A stretch of DNA of 52,720 nt from Pseudomonas sp. MYb185. GTDB lineage: Bacteria; Pseudomonadota; Gammaproteobacteria; Pseudomonadales; Pseudomonadaceae. Positions within the stretch are counted from its first letter, which is position 1; each line of letters starts with the position of its first letter. A program made the position numbers and the translations under genes. The stretch spans positions 1 to 52,720 of the forward strand of contig NZ_PCQD01000017.1 in the NCBI RefSeq assembly GCF_002979975.1, read 5' to 3'. Shown here piece after piece: positions 8,030-17,486 of this stretch. The notes beneath the pieces are model-generated. The model ran no database searches. It saw only the letters and a program-made list of their open reading frames with translations, and was not told the DNA's origin.

Positions 8030-9076
8030 ATGCCTTCATTATCCGCCTCGAGCCTGCGCACCCTCAGACGGGCTGGCGCCGCCGCCCTGCTCACTGCCTC
8101 CTTCTGCAGCACCGTCTGGGCGCAAACGCCCCGCGAGACATGGCATGACTCGCTGGCCACCGGTTACGCCGCGCTGGCCGATGATATCGCCACCCTCGAC
8201 CAGGCCGCGACGGCCTATTGCAATGCGCCCTCAACCGATGCCCGTGGCCAGCTCGAGGCTGCCTGGTATGAAGCGTTCGACAGCTGGCAGGCGGTGCGCT
8301 TCGTCGATTTCGGTCCGATCGAGCAGGACAATCTGTCCTGGCAGTTCCAGTTCTGGCCGGATTCCAAGAATACCGTCGCCCGCAAGGCGAACCAGTGGCT
8401 GGGCAGCGAACAGCCGATCAGTATCGACCAGCTCCGCAGCGACAGCGTGGCGGTCAAGGGCTTCCCGGCCCTGGAATACCTGCTGTTCGATCCGCAGGCA
8501 GCCAAGAGCCAGCCGTTGCCACAGGAACGGGCCTGTGCCCTGCTGACCGGCATCAGCGGGTTGCTTGCGCAGAACACTGCACAGCTGCAGCAGCAATGGC
8601 AGGCCTTCCGCCCCCATTACCTGGGCACCGAGCAATTTCAGCGCACCACGGTGCTGGCGGCCATGCATGGCGTCGAGACCCTGCGCAACAAGCGCCTGGC
8701 CGCCCCCATGGGGCTGGAAGGCAAGCCCCGCCGCAACCCCTATCTGGCGGACGCCTGGCGCAGCGAACATTCCCTGCCCGGTATGCGCGCCAGCCTGATC
8801 GGTTTGCAGCATTATTTCCTTCCCGGCCTGCGCGAACTGATGGTCGATGACCAAGGCACGGAACTGACTACCCGCCTCGACCAGCAACTGACGGCGACCA
8901 TCAAGCGTCTGGAAAGCCAGGAGGCGGACATGCAACAGTTGCTCGCCGACGATGACGGATACCGCAGCCTGCAGTTGATATTCATCGAAGTCGACAAGCT
9001 GAATCAGTTACTGTCCGGCAACATCGCCAGTGAACTGGGGATCATCCGCGGTTTCAACTCGAGCGACGGGGACTGA
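8030..9076 (+). CDS. Second imelysin family protein, motif histidine missing
   Basis: A 348-residue exported imelysin-domain protein. Its signal peptide ends VWA before Q32, so unlike the first imelysin it is soluble and not lipidated. The position equivalent to GxHxxE reads GFPALE (144-149), with proline in place of the histidine. Other imelysin features (WQAVRFVDFGPI near 86-97, EYLLFD) are kept. It starts 11 nt after the di-haem gene. Loss of the histidine suggests a different metal site or a structural partner role to the first imelysin; that is inference. Confidence 0.85.
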   Translation: MPSLSASSLRTLRRAGAAALLTASFCSTVWAQTPRETWHDSLATGYAALADDIATLDQAATAYCNAPSTDARGQLEAAWYEAFDSWQAVRFVDFGPIEQDNLSWQFQFWPDSKNTVARKANQWLGSEQPISIDQLRSDSVAVKGFPALEYLLFDPQAAKSQPLPQERACALLTGISGLLAQNTAQLQQQWQAFRPHYLGTEQFQRTTVLAAMHGVETLRNKRLAAPMGLEGKPRRNPYLADAWRSEHSLPGMRASLIGLQHYFLPGLRELMVDDQGTELTTRLDQQLTATIKRLESQEADMQQLLADDDGYRSLQLIFIEVDKLNQLLSGNIASELGIIRGFNSSDGD

Positions 9077-9077
9077 G

Positions 9078-10175
9078 ATGCAGCGCCGCCAGTTCATCCA
9101 GCTGAGCCTGCTCGGCGTCGCTGTAGCCTGCAGTTGGTCCAGTTATGGCAACGATCCTGAACAACCACAGCTGCGTTTTCTCAGTTCGGTCAATGATGCG
9201 TTTGGCGAGCATTTCATTGTCGCTGGCAATGCCGCCGGGGAAGAGTTGTTTCGCATAGCGGTAGCCGAGCGCTGCCATAGCGGCTGCCTGCACCCGGGCG
9301 CCGGGCAGGCAGTCATCATGTCACGCAGACCGGGTATAAACCTCTATGTAATCAATATGCTGGAAGGAACTCTTGATACGCTGGTTGAAGCTGGGGAGGA
9401 CTTCCACTTCTACGGTCACGGGGTCTTCAGCCAGGATGGCACACGCTTCTACGCCACCGCCAACCACTACCCCAGCGGCGCAGGCTATATCCGCGTCTAT
9501 GCCGCGGATGAGAACTACCGGCATCTGCAGGACCTTCCCGTGGCGGGCATGGACCCCCATGAGCTGCGCCTGCACCCGGATGGCGAGCGGCTGGTCGTGG
9601 CGCTGGGCGGAATCAAGACCCACCCGGACTATGGCCGCATCAAGCTGAACCTGGAGTCCATGCAGCCGGCACTGGTGGTGATGGACCGCCATAGCGGTGC
9701 GATACTGCAACGCTGCGAACCTTCCCATCATCAGCTCAGTTGTCATCACCTGGATATCAGCCGTGACGGCATCGTCATTGCCGGTTACCAGTTCGAAGGC
9801 CCGCAATGGGAAACACCGCCGCTGATCGCCCGACTGGATACCAGCACGGGAGAGTTCAGCGAAATCGCACTGCCGGGTCCCGATCAGGCCAGTCTGGGCA
9901 ACTACACCGCCAGTGTCGCAATCAGCCGCCATTCGCCGGTCGCCGCGATTACCGCGCCCCGGGGCGATTGTGTGTTGCTGCTGGACTATCGTTCCGCAGA
10001 GCCCCTGCACATTGTGCCGCTGGCTGACCCGGGTGGTGTGCTGGCTGAACGGGACGGCAGTTTTATCGTGTCATCCGGGGCTGGTGGTGTGTACCGGGTC
10101 GAGGCGACCGGCAGCGAACCGCAGCTGCTGGTCCAGCATGCCTTGCATTGGGACAACCACCTCACCCGGGCCTGA
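9078..10175 (+). CDS. Tat-exported DUF1513 protein of the iron operon
   Basis: A 365-residue protein with a twin-arginine signal (MQRRQFIQLSLLGVAVACS), so it probably crosses the membrane folded, perhaps with a cofactor. The mature part has beta-propeller-like repeats with phrases such as GHGVFSQDGTRFYATAN and DPHELRLHPDGERLVVALGG, typical of DUF1513. The start at 9078 overlaps no upstream codon but sits one base after the previous stop. It closes the imelysin operon. No enzymatic function is known to me; a periplasmic partner in iron handling is inferred from context. Confidence 0.82.
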   Translation: MQRRQFIQLSLLGVAVACSWSSYGNDPEQPQLRFLSSVNDAFGEHFIVAGNAAGEELFRIAVAERCHSGCLHPGAGQAVIMSRRPGINLYVINMLEGTLDTLVEAGEDFHFYGHGVFSQDGTRFYATANHYPSGAGYIRVYAADENYRHLQDLPVAGMDPHELRLHPDGERLVVALGGIKTHPDYGRIKLNLESMQPALVVMDRHSGAILQRCEPSHHQLSCHHLDISRDGIVIAGYQFEGPQWETPPLIARLDTSTGEFSEIALPGPDQASLGNYTASVAISRHSPVAAITAPRGDCVLLLDYRSAEPLHIVPLADPGGVLAERDGSFIVSSGAGGVYRVEATGSEPQLLVQHALHWDNHLTRA

Positions 10176-10202
10176 TATCCCGGTCGCTGGCGGCACCTGC
10201 GG

Positions 10203-10535
10203 TCAGCGGCTGGAAACCATGCGCTCTATGCAGCGGCGGGACTCATCGGGCAGATGGGTGAACTGCAACCCGGTCCAGTACTGACCGCCGGCCATGCTTT
10301 CCCGGTGCCAGCGGCTTTCCGCATCCAGCATGAACTCACTGACGCCGTTGAGCGTCATCGGCAGATTGACCTGCAGTGCCCAGGCCCGGTTCAGCTCGAT
10401 CGGCCGCTCGCTCAGCAGCATCAGTCCCTCGGTATGGAGGTCCACAACGCGCCCCAGCAATTCCCCACTGTCCAGGTCATATACCTCCAGGCTGCTGCTC
10501 ACGTGATGGCGCTCCAGTTTCCGTCTTTCGTTCAT
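10203..10535 (-). CDS. PilZ domain protein, c-di-GMP receptor candidate
   Basis: A 110-residue single PilZ domain. The N-terminal RxxxR element is present (R5-K-L-E-R9). The second element, normally (D/N)xSxxG, reads DLHTEG (32-37), with histidine at the serine place, so binding of cyclic di-GMP may be altered. It ends 27 bp from the convergent DUF1513 gene. The start at 10535 was chosen from the usual PilZ beginning (MNERRKLERH); the frame extends 168 nt upstream without domain content. A GGDEF gene lies about 2 kb away, but no direct link is shown. Confidence 0.8.
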   Translation of the reverse strand: MNERRKLERHHVSSSLEVYDLDSGELLGRVVDLHTEGLMLLSERPIELNRAWALQVNLPMTLNGVSEFMLDAESRWHRESMAGGQYWTGLQFTHLPDESRRCIERMVSSR

Positions 10536-10748
10536 GACATGTTCTGCCTGATATAGGGCCACAAGTGTGAGGTTTTTGCGTAATGGCGAAAAGCTATAGT
10601 TCACGTATTTATGTAAACATTGAAGCGGTTTGTGACCCAGGTCAATTCTTTGTCGGCTTGCGCCTGGGAGGGCCGTCACCCATACTCGGGCCGACTCGAA
10701 CAACAGGCATTCATCAGCCCATCAGCGGCTGTACACCGGGGGACAATC

Positions 10749-11255
10749 ATGCGATTCATCCACATCAGTCTGCTGCTTGGCACAGCATTGTTCAGCGCCC
10801 AGTCGATGGCCCACGACTATACCGCAGGTGACCTGCATATCGAGCATCCCTGGTCCCGGGCGCTACCGCCAGTGGCCCCCACCGGGGCTGCCTATCTGAC
10901 CATAGAGAATCGAGGGCAACACAGCGACAGGCTGCTCGCCGCCGACACGCCCATCGCCGGTCACGCCGAACTGCACGAACATGTCCACGAGGATGGGCTG
11001 ATGAAGATGCAGCAGATCAACGATATCGAAATCGCCCCCGGTGAGCGGGTGGAATTCACCCCCGGCGGGCACCACATCATGTTGTTCGATCTCCAGCAGC
11101 CGCTGGTGGCTGGGCACAGCTACCCTCTGACCCTGACCTTCGAACAGGCTGGTGAAGTGGCTATAGAGGTGGTGGTCAGTGCCGACGATGCCAATCACGC
11201 GCATGCCGGTGATGGCCACCACCCCGCTCCTGAGCACCACGACCACCACCATTGA
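10749..11255 (+). CDS. Periplasmic copper chaperone PCuAC with histidine-rich tail
   Basis: A 168-residue exported PCuAC protein. The signal peptide ends SMA before HDY. The copper-binding pattern is visible: histidines and methionines in LHEHVHEDGLMKM, then exactly 21 residues before the HxM in GGHHIML. The family delivers copper(I) to cytochrome oxidase. The C-terminus adds a short tail with 10 histidines in the last 20 residues (HAHAGDGHHPAPEHHDHHH), a likely second metal site. The start at 10749 was chosen for the signal peptide, with GGGGGA just upstream; earlier in-frame starts lack this logic. It stands alone, convergent with gor. Confidence 0.88.
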   Translation: MRFIHISLLLGTALFSAQSMAHDYTAGDLHIEHPWSRALPPVAPTGAAYLTIENRGQHSDRLLAADTPIAGHAELHEHVHEDGLMKMQQINDIEIAPGERVEFTPGGHHIMLFDLQQPLVAGHSYPLTLTFEQAGEVAIEVVVSADDANHAHAGDGHHPAPEHHDHHH

Positions 11256-11275
11256 GCGATATGCTGGCCGGTCGG

Positions 11276-11302
11276 CGCCGACTCAGTCCTTGCGAGTCGG
11301 CG
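11276..11302. terminator. Hairpin at the convergent PCuAC/gor ends
   Basis: A perfect 9-bp stem (CGCCGACTC/GAGTCGGCG) with a 9-nt loop that includes the last codons and stop of gor. There is no T run on either side, so it may work as a 3' stabiliser or a poor bidirectional terminator. Confidence 0.4.
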
Positions 11303-12647
11303 TGCGCATGGTGACGAACTCCTCCGCCGCGGTGGGGTGAATCCCCAGGGTGGCATCGAACACCGCCTTGGTCGCCCCCGCCTTGACCGCCACGGCCAGC
11401 CCCTGAATGATCTCCCCCGCATCCGGGCCGATCATATGTATGCCCAATACGCGATCGCTCTGCTGGTCGACCAGCAGCTTCATGAAGCTCTGTTCCTGAT
11501 TGCCCGCCAGGGTGTTGCGCATCGGCCGGAAGCGACTCTCGTAGATGTCCAGCTTGTGCCCCTGGGCACGGGCCTGCTCTTCAGTCAGCCCCAGGGTGGC
11601 GATGTTGGGAATGCAGAACACGGCGGTAGCGATATCCGCATAATCCACCGGCCGGTACTCCTCCGGGCGATACAGCCGCCGCGCCAGGGCCATTCCCTCG
11701 GCCAGGGCAACCGGGGTCAGCTGGATGGTATTGGTTACATCGCCAACGGCAAAGATCGCCGGGTCGGTGGTCTGGTAGTCGTCATCCACCCGAATGAAGC
11801 CCTTGTCGTCGAGCGAGACGTCGGTGTTTTCCAACCCCAGACCATCCAGTTTCGGGCGCCGCCCGGTGGCATAGAGCACCAGGTCCGTTTCCAGAGTGTC
11901 ACCGTTCTTCAGTGTTACCCGCAGGCTGCCATCAGCCTGTTTGTCGACCTGCGCGACGTCGGCGTTGAACTGCAGATTCAGCCCCTTGTTCTGCAGCGTC
12001 ACCACCATGTGGTCACGTACACCCTGGTCGAAACCACGCAGGAACTGCTCGCCGCGATATACCAGGCTGGTATCGCAACCCAGGCCATGGAAGATGCTGG
12101 CGAACTCGATGGCGATATAGCCGCCGCCGACAACCAGACAACGCCTGGGCAACTCGTCGAGGAAAAATACCTCGTTGGAACTGATGACGTGCTCCCGACC
12201 CGGAAACGCGGGGATGAATGGCCAGCCACCGGTGGCGATCAGAATGCGCTCTGCACTGAAGCGCTTGTCACCAACCGCAACGGTGTGTGAATCCAGCAGT
12301 TGCGCCCGACCATGCACCAGCGTCACACCAGCGGAAGTCAGCAGATTATGGTATATCCCATTGAGGCGGGTGATTTCGGTATTCTTGTTTTCAACCAGCC
12401 GCTTCCAGTCGAAACCTGTGCCAGAGAGGTTCCAGCCGTAGCCCTGGGCGTCGCTGAAGTCCTCGGCGAAGTGGGCCGCGTAGGCGAACAGTTTTTTCGG
12501 CACGCAGCCGACGTTGACACAGGTCCCACCCAGATACAATTCCTCGGCTACCGCCACCCTGGCACCGAACCCGGCCGCCATTCGGCTGGCACGCACACCC
12601 CCGGAGCCGGCGCCGATCACGAAAAGATCAAAATCATATTGCGACAT
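11283..12647 (-). CDS. gor: Glutathione-disulfide reductase
   Basis: A 454-residue FAD/NADPH flavoenzyme that reduces oxidised glutathione in the cytosol. Visible: the N-terminal FAD-binding GAGSGG (12-17), the redox disulfide C43/C48 in [13 protein letters not shown], the NADPH-domain [10 protein letters not shown], the second FAD motif [18 protein letters not shown], and the C-terminal HPTAAEE with the active-site histidine H437 and glutamate E442. The length fits bacterial Gor. The start ATG has AGGA about 9 nt upstream. It is monocistronic, divergent from the GGDEF gene and convergent with the copper chaperone. Confidence 0.95.
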   Translation of the reverse strand: MSQYDFDLFVIGAGSGGVRASRMAAGFGARVAVAEELYLGGTCVNVGCVPKKLFAYAAHFAEDFSDAQGYGWNLSGTGFDWKRLVENKNTEITRLNGIYHNLLTSAGVTLVHGRAQLLDSHTVAVGDKRFSAERILIATGGWPFIPAFPGREHVISSNEVFFLDELPRRCLVVGGGYIAIEFASIFHGLGCDTSLVYRGEQFLRGFDQGVRDHMVVTLQNKGLNLQFNADVAQVDKQADGSLRVTLKNGDTLETDLVLYATGRRPKLDGLGLENTDVSLDDKGFIRVDDDYQTTDPAIFAVGDVTNTIQLTPVALAEGMALARRLYRPEEYRPVDYADIATAVFCIPNIATLGLTEEQARAQGHKLDIYESRFRPMRNTLAGNQEQSFMKLLVDQQSDRVLGIHMIGPDAGEIIQGLAVAVKAGATKAVFDATLGIHPTAAEEFVTMRTPTRKD

Positions 12648-12708
12648 GCTTGCTGTCCTGCGACTGATACAAGGGGCACAGCATACCCGATTGGTTCATG
12701 GCGAGTGT

Positions 12709-12728
12709 AAACGTCGAGATAGACGTTT
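12709..12728. promoter_or_regulatory. Inverted repeat in the gor/GGDEF divergent region
   Basis: AAACGTC and GACGTTT form a perfect 7-bp inverted repeat around a 6-nt spacer. It lies 62 nt before the cyclase start and 61 nt before the gor start. The symmetry fits a dimeric regulator site; the regulator is unknown. Confidence 0.4.
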
Positions 12729-12790
12729 TTAATTTCCATAAGCGGTACTACACTGCCTGTCAGCGCTTTGATATTGAAAGGACGCAGTTG

Positions 12791-13927
12791 ATGAGCCACA
12801 CGGCCGCTCGCAAGACGCACTGGATAGTGAGCCTCAATCACAGGAACCGCAGCGGCTCATTCATCTTGCTGTTCGGCGCTCTGGGGTTACATCTGGCGGA
12901 CCGGGGCTACGGCTTCATCACCTGGTTGCTGCTGGCACTGCAGTTCCTTGTCTATCCCCACCTGGTTTACCTGGCAGCGCTGCGTTCGAGCAGGATGCTG
13001 CAGACGGAAATGAACAACCTGATGCTGGACTCGACCCTGTTCGGCTGCTGGGTCGCTGCCTTGGGCTTTCCACTGTGGATCACCTTCACCCTGCTACTGA
13101 GCGTGCATATCAACCTCACCGTCTTCCGCGGGCTGCGCGGATTGGCCGAGTGTCTGCTGGCTGCGCTGTGTGGTATCGGTATCGGCTTGTTGATCGGCGG
13201 TGCGAGGGTGGACATGTATACCGCCTGGCCGACGACTCTGGCTTGCATCGCCTCCCTGACGTTGTATCTGCTGATGGTCAGCCAGGTCTCATTCCAGCGC
13301 AACCTGAGTCTGCGCAAGGCCCGTGAGCGGCTGCGTGACAGCGAACGCCTGCTGCAACGCCAGCTCGAGGAGATCCATGGTCTGCAGAATCAGCTGCGCG
13401 AGCAGGCCAGCCGCGACCCGCTGACCGGGCTGTACAACCGCAGGCACCTCGATTCAGCGCTGGAAAGGGAGCTGATCAGCCGCCGCCAGCAGGAATCTCT
13501 GTGCATGCTGCTGATCGATATCGACCACTTCAAGCAGATCAACGATGCCTTCGGGCACCAGGCTGGAGATCGGATACTGGGGAAGTTGGCAAGTATCCTT
13601 ACCGGCCATTCCCGGCCGCAGGATGTCATCTGCCGTTATGGCGGCGAGGAGTTCATGATTCTTATGCCGAACATGACCCTGGAACTGGCCCGGCAGCGTG
13701 CCGAGTCGATTCGCCAGGCGTTTGCCGAAATGACCATCGGCTTCGAGGGTGAACAGCTGCAGGCAACCCTGTCGGTAGGCCTGTCCGCCAGTCCAGACCA
13801 CGCCGAGTCGGTCAGCGGCCTGATCCGCTGTGCCGACCAGGCGCTGTATCAGGCCAAGGCAGGCGGACGCAACAAGACGGTGGTATGGGGCCCGGAAACG
13901 GTGGCGGTGCCCATCCCGGACAATTGA
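12791..13927 (+). CDS. MASE2-GGDEF membrane diguanylate cyclase
   Basis: A 378-residue protein predicted to make cyclic di-GMP from GTP. Residues about 15-165 form a MASE2-like membrane sensor with several hydrophobic helices, followed by a charged coiled-coil stretch (about 170-205) and a GGDEF domain. The active site is intact (GGEEF, 284-288), as is the RDPLTGLYNRRHL entry motif. A product-inhibition I-site RxxD (RPQD, 275-278) lies exactly five residues before it. The start at 12791 has AAGGA about 7 nt upstream; the frame is open further 5'. The architecture resembles AdrA/DgcC, but orthology is not claimed. The stop codon abuts that of the convergent hemerythrin gene. Confidence 0.9.
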   Translation: MSHTAARKTHWIVSLNHRNRSGSFILLFGALGLHLADRGYGFITWLLLALQFLVYPHLVYLAALRSSRMLQTEMNNLMLDSTLFGCWVAALGFPLWITFTLLLSVHINLTVFRGLRGLAECLLAALCGIGIGLLIGGARVDMYTAWPTTLACIASLTLYLLMVSQVSFQRNLSLRKARERLRDSERLLQRQLEEIHGLQNQLREQASRDPLTGLYNRRHLDSALERELISRRQQESLCMLLIDIDHFKQINDAFGHQAGDRILGKLASILTGHSRPQDVICRYGGEEFMILMPNMTLELARQRAESIRQAFAEMTIGFEGEQLQATLSVGLSASPDHAESVSGLIRCADQALYQAKAGGRNKTVVWGPETVAVPIPDN

Positions 13928-14371
13928 TCAGGCCTGCCCGAGCAGTTCGTCATACTCGTCGTTGTATTGCTCGGCCAGTTCGCTCTTCTGCTTGTCGGTG
14001 AGCAGTTTGCCGGCCATCTGGAAGAACTTCTGTTCCTCCTCTTCGAGATGATGCAGCACCTTGTCACCCAGGGCACGGGCAGTGGCCAGCCAGGCGGAGC
14101 TGGACATCTCGATCTCATCCAGCTTCTCCATCAGCTCATCCATCTCATGGTGTTCGGCGATCGCATGCCGGCTCAGGTCGACCCCATTTTCATGGGCCAT
14201 CAGCGGAATATAGAAGTAACGTTCTTCGGCGGTCTCGTGGGCCTGCAGCTCTTCCTTGAGTTGCTGATAGGCATCCACCCGCTCCGGCGTATCGCCACTG
14301 GTCAGCAACACAGCCTCGACATACTGCCGCTGCCTGTCGTGGCTCACCCGCAATGCTTCGAAGATGGTCAT
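13928..14371 (-). CDS. Hemerythrin HHE domain protein
   Basis: A 147-residue four-helix protein predicted to carry a di-iron site. Candidate ligands are placed as in hemerythrins: H11, H45 with E49, H74 or H75, and H107 or H108 with E112. Family members bind oxygen or nitric oxide, or buffer iron; which applies here is not visible. The start has GGAGA upstream. It ends against the GGDEF gene with no intergenic base: the two stop codons form TGATCA. It is divergent from nuoA, 174 bp away. Confidence 0.88.
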   Translation of the reverse strand: MTIFEALRVSHDRQRQYVEAVLLTSGDTPERVDAYQQLKEELQAHETAEERYFYIPLMAHENGVDLSRHAIAEHHEMDELMEKLDEIEMSSSAWLATARALGDKVLHHLEEEEQKFFQMAGKLLTDKQKSELAEQYNDEYDELLGQA

Positions 14372-14439
14372 GGCACAGATCTCCGTTCAGCTCTGTAGCG
14401 CTTTCGACCCGCCTCCCTGAGCGAAGTTCAGCTCCCCCC

Positions 14440-14468
14440 TTTCATAACCTGGCCGGCAGGCATACAAT
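14440..14468 (+). promoter_or_regulatory. Candidate sigma70-like promoter of the nuo operon
   Basis: TTTCAT, a 17-nt spacer and TACAAT (five of six to TATAAT), 77 nt upstream of nuoA. The -35 is weak, so an activator or a different promoter in this 174-bp gap is possible. Confidence 0.3.
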
Positions 14469-14545
14469 ACGGCAACTCGACGCGAACGGTAGTTCAGGTC
14501 CGCGCATATAACCAATAATCAAGCCGTTTCTCCAAGGAGTCCGGC

Positions 14546-14956
14546 ATGCCTGATGCTGTATCAACACTGCCCCACAACTGGGCATTGGCTGCTTTTCTGC
14601 TGGGCGTTCTCGGCCTGTGCGCTTTCATGTTGCTGCTATCGAGCATCCTCGGTAGCAGAGCCTGGGGGCGCAGCAAGAACGAACCCTTCGAGTCCGGTAT
14701 CGTTTCCACTGGCGATACCCGCCTGCGCTTCTCCGCCAAATTCTATCTGGTCGCGATGCTCTTCGTGATCTTCGATGTCGAAGCCCTATTCCTGTTTGCA
14801 TGGGCCGTCTCGGTGCGCGAAAGCGGCTGGGCCGGTTTCATCGGAGCCTCTATCTTTATTTCAATTCTAGTTGCGGGTCTTGTCTACGAAGCGTCTATCG
14901 GTGCCCTTGATTGGTCACCGGCAGGCCGCCGCAGGAGGCAAGCGAAGCTAAAATGA
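14546..14956 (+). CDS. nuoA: NADH-quinone oxidoreductase subunit A
   Basis: A 136-residue membrane subunit of respiratory complex I with three hydrophobic helices (about 12-34, 68-90, 98-120). The conserved matrix loop is present (YESG-like [19 protein letters not shown], residues 44-62), followed by [12 protein letters not shown] with membrane acidic residues. The start has AAGGAG 7 nt upstream. It is the first gene of the nuo operon and lies 10 bp before nuoB. The basic C-terminal tail (RRRRQAKLK) extends on the cytosolic side. Confidence 0.95.
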   Translation: MPDAVSTLPHNWALAAFLLGVLGLCAFMLLLSSILGSRAWGRSKNEPFESGIVSTGDTRLRFSAKFYLVAMLFVIFDVEALFLFAWAVSVRESGWAGFIGASIFISILVAGLVYEASIGALDWSPAGRRRRQAKLK

Positions 14957-14966
14957 GGCTTTTAAC

Positions 14967-15644
14967 ATGCAATATGAACTTATTCGGATCGATCCGGATG
15001 CCGTCAATGACGAGTATCCCATCGGTACCAGGGAGAATGTCGACGATTCGCTGCTGAAAGACCAGGTTCACCGCAACATCTTCATGGGCAAACTGGAAGA
15101 TGTCATCAGCGGCGCGGTGAACTGGGGGCGCAAGAACTCACTCTGGCCGTATAATTTCGGTCTCTCCTGCTGTTATGTGGAGATGACCACCGCATTCACC
15201 GCCCCGCACGATATCGCGCGCTTTGGGGCGGAAGTTATCCGTGCCTCACCGCGCCAGGCGGACTTCATGGTCATCGCCGGCACCTGCTTCATCAAGATGG
15301 CTCCGGTCATCCAGCGACTGTATGAACAGATGCTGGAGCCCAAGTGGGTCATCTCCATGGGCGCCTGCGCCAATTCCGGCGGCATGTACGATATCTATTC
15401 TGTCGTTCAGGGAGTGGACAAGTTCCTTCCCGTGGACGTGTACATCCCCGGCTGCCCGCCCCGACCCGAAGCCTTCCTGCAGGGATTGATGCTGCTGCAG
15501 GACTCCATCGGCAAGGAGCGTCGCCCGTTATCCTGGGTCGTTGGAGACCAGGGTGTCTACCGGGCGGATATGCCTTCGCAACGCGAGCAGAATCATGACC
15601 GTCGTATCCAGGTCACCAATCTGCGTACCCCAGACGACGTGTGA
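14967..15644 (+). CDS. nuoB: NADH-quinone oxidoreductase subunit B, cluster N2
   Basis: A 225-residue peripheral-arm subunit that holds the terminal 4Fe-4S cluster N2, the electron donor to ubiquinone. The four ligands are in place: adjacent C68 and C69 (SCCYVEM), C134 (MGACANSGG) and C163 (PGCPPRPEA). The tail after residue 190 is variable. The start has GAGG about 8 nt upstream. Confidence 0.97.
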   Translation: MQYELIRIDPDAVNDEYPIGTRENVDDSLLKDQVHRNIFMGKLEDVISGAVNWGRKNSLWPYNFGLSCCYVEMTTAFTAPHDIARFGAEVIRASPRQADFMVIAGTCFIKMAPVIQRLYEQMLEPKWVISMGACANSGGMYDIYSVVQGVDKFLPVDVYIPGCPPRPEAFLQGLMLLQDSIGKERRPLSWVVGDQGVYRADMPSQREQNHDRRIQVTNLRTPDDV

Positions 15645-15699
15645 ATCGGCAAACGCCAACACCGCCGCCGTATTTCACCGTTGACCGATAGCGATTCAT

Positions 15700-17484
15700 A
15701 TGAAGACTGCAGACCAGGCGCTGTACATACCTCCATACCAGGCTGATGACCAACGCGTCGTCGCCGAGCTGACCGCCCATTTCGGTGCGCCCAGCCTTAG
15801 CATCCAGCCCAGCCTGACCGGCATGCCGGTGATCTGGGTGGCACGTGAACAACTACTGGCAGTGCTGCGCTTCCTGCGCCAGCTGCCGCAACCCTACGTC
15901 ATGCTGTATGACCTGCATGGCGTGGATGAGCGCTTGCGCACGCACCGTCAGGGACTGCCTGACGCGGACTTCAGCGTGTTCTACCACCTCATGTCGCTGG
16001 AGCGGAACAGCGATGTGATGATCAAGGTGGCACTCAAGGAAGGCGACCTCAATGTGCCGACTGCCTCTACCGTCTGGGCCAACGCCGACTGGTACGAGCG
16101 CGAAGTCTGGGACATGTACGGCATCCACTTCGAAGGCCACCCGCGCCTGACCCGCTTGCTGATGCCGCCGACCTGGGAAGGCCACCCGCTGCGCAAGGAC
16201 TATCCTGCACGTGCCACCGAGTTCGACCCCTACGCCCTGACGGCGGCCAAGCAGGACCTGGAACAGGAAGCCATGCGCTTCAAGCCCGAAGACTGGGGTA
16301 TGAAGCGCGGCGGCGAGCATGAGGATTTCATGTTCCTCAACCTGGGGCCGAACCACCCTTCGGCCCACGGCGCATTCCGCATCATCCTGCAACTCGATGG
16401 CGAAGAGATCGTCGACTGCGTGCCAGAGATCGGCTACCACCACCGTGGTGCCGAGAAGATGGCCGAACGCCAGAGCTGGCACAGTTTCATTCCCTATACC
16501 GACCGCATCGACTACCTCGGTGGGGTGATGAACAACCTGCCCTACGTGTTGGCGGTGGAAAAACTGGCCGGCATCACCGTGCCGCAGCGGGTCGATGTGA
16601 TCCGCATCATGATGGCCGAGTTCTTCCGCATCCAGAACCATCTGCTGTACCTGGGTACCTATATCCAGGACGTCGGCGCCATGACCCCGGTGTTCTTCAC
16701 CTTCACCGACCGCCAGCGCGCCTACAAGGTGATCGAGGCGATTACCGGTTTCCGCATGCACCCGGCCTGGTATCGCATCGGCGGCGTGGCCCACGACTTG
16801 CCGCGCGGTTGGGACCGGCTGGTGCGCGAGTTCCTCGACTGGATGCCCAAGCGCCTCAACGAATACGAAAAGGCCGCGCTGAAGAACAGCATCCTGATCG
16901 GCCGTACCAAGGGCGTGGCTGATTACAACACCAAGGAGGCCCTCGAATGGGGCGTCACCGGTGCCGGCCTGCGCGCCACCGGTTGCGATTTCGACATCCG
17001 CAAGGCGCGTCCCTATTCCGGCTACGAGAACTTCGAGTTCGAAGTGCCGCTGGCGGTCAACGGTGATGCCTATGACCGCTGCATGGTCAAGATGGGTGAA
17101 ATGCGCCAGAGCCTACGGATCATCGAGCAGTGCCTGAACAACATGCCCGAAGGGCCGTACAAGGCGGACCACCCGCTGACCACACCGCCGCCGAAGGAAC
17201 GTACGCTGCAGCACATCGAGACGCTGATCACGCACTTCCTGCAGGTGTCCTGGGGTCCGGTGATGCCGGCCAACGAGTCGTTCCAGATGATCGAGGCGAC
17301 CAAGGGCATCAACAGCTACTACCTGACCAGTGACGGCAGCACCATGAGCTACCGCACGCGTATCCGCACGCCCAGCTTCCCGCACCTGCAGCAGATTCCG
17401 TCGGTGATTCGCGGCAGCATGGTGTCGGACCTGATCGCCTATCTGGGCAGTATCGACTTCGTTATGGCTGACGTGGACCGCTGA
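15700..17484 (+). CDS. nuoCD: NADH-quinone oxidoreductase fused subunits C and D
   Basis: A 594-residue fusion, usual for gammaproteobacteria. The NuoC part (to about residue 190) has the ERE-type motif [22 protein letters not shown]. The NuoD part follows, with [27 protein letters not shown] and the C-terminal signature [35 protein letters not shown] region (split here across the end of the protein). NuoD shapes the quinone pocket with NuoB. The gene sits 55 bp after nuoB and 2 bp before nuoE. Confidence 0.97.
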   Translation: MKTADQALYIPPYQADDQRVVAELTAHFGAPSLSIQPSLTGMPVIWVAREQLLAVLRFLRQLPQPYVMLYDLHGVDERLRTHRQGLPDADFSVFYHLMSLERNSDVMIKVALKEGDLNVPTASTVWANADWYEREVWDMYGIHFEGHPRLTRLLMPPTWEGHPLRKDYPARATEFDPYALTAAKQDLEQEAMRFKPEDWGMKRGGEHEDFMFLNLGPNHPSAHGAFRIILQLDGEEIVDCVPEIGYHHRGAEKMAERQSWHSFIPYTDRIDYLGGVMNNLPYVLAVEKLAGITVPQRVDVIRIMMAEFFRIQNHLLYLGTYIQDVGAMTPVFFTFTDRQRAYKVIEAITGFRMHPAWYRIGGVAHDLPRGWDRLVREFLDWMPKRLNEYEKAALKNSILIGRTKGVADYNTKEALEWGVTGAGLRATGCDFDIRKARPYSGYENFEFEVPLAVNGDAYDRCMVKMGEMRQSLRIIEQCLNNMPEGPYKADHPLTTPPPKERTLQHIETLITHFLQVSWGPVMPANESFQMIEATKGINSYYLTSDGSTMSYRTRIRTPSFPHLQQIPSVIRGSMVSDLIAYLGSIDFVMADVDR

Positions 17485-17486
17485 TT

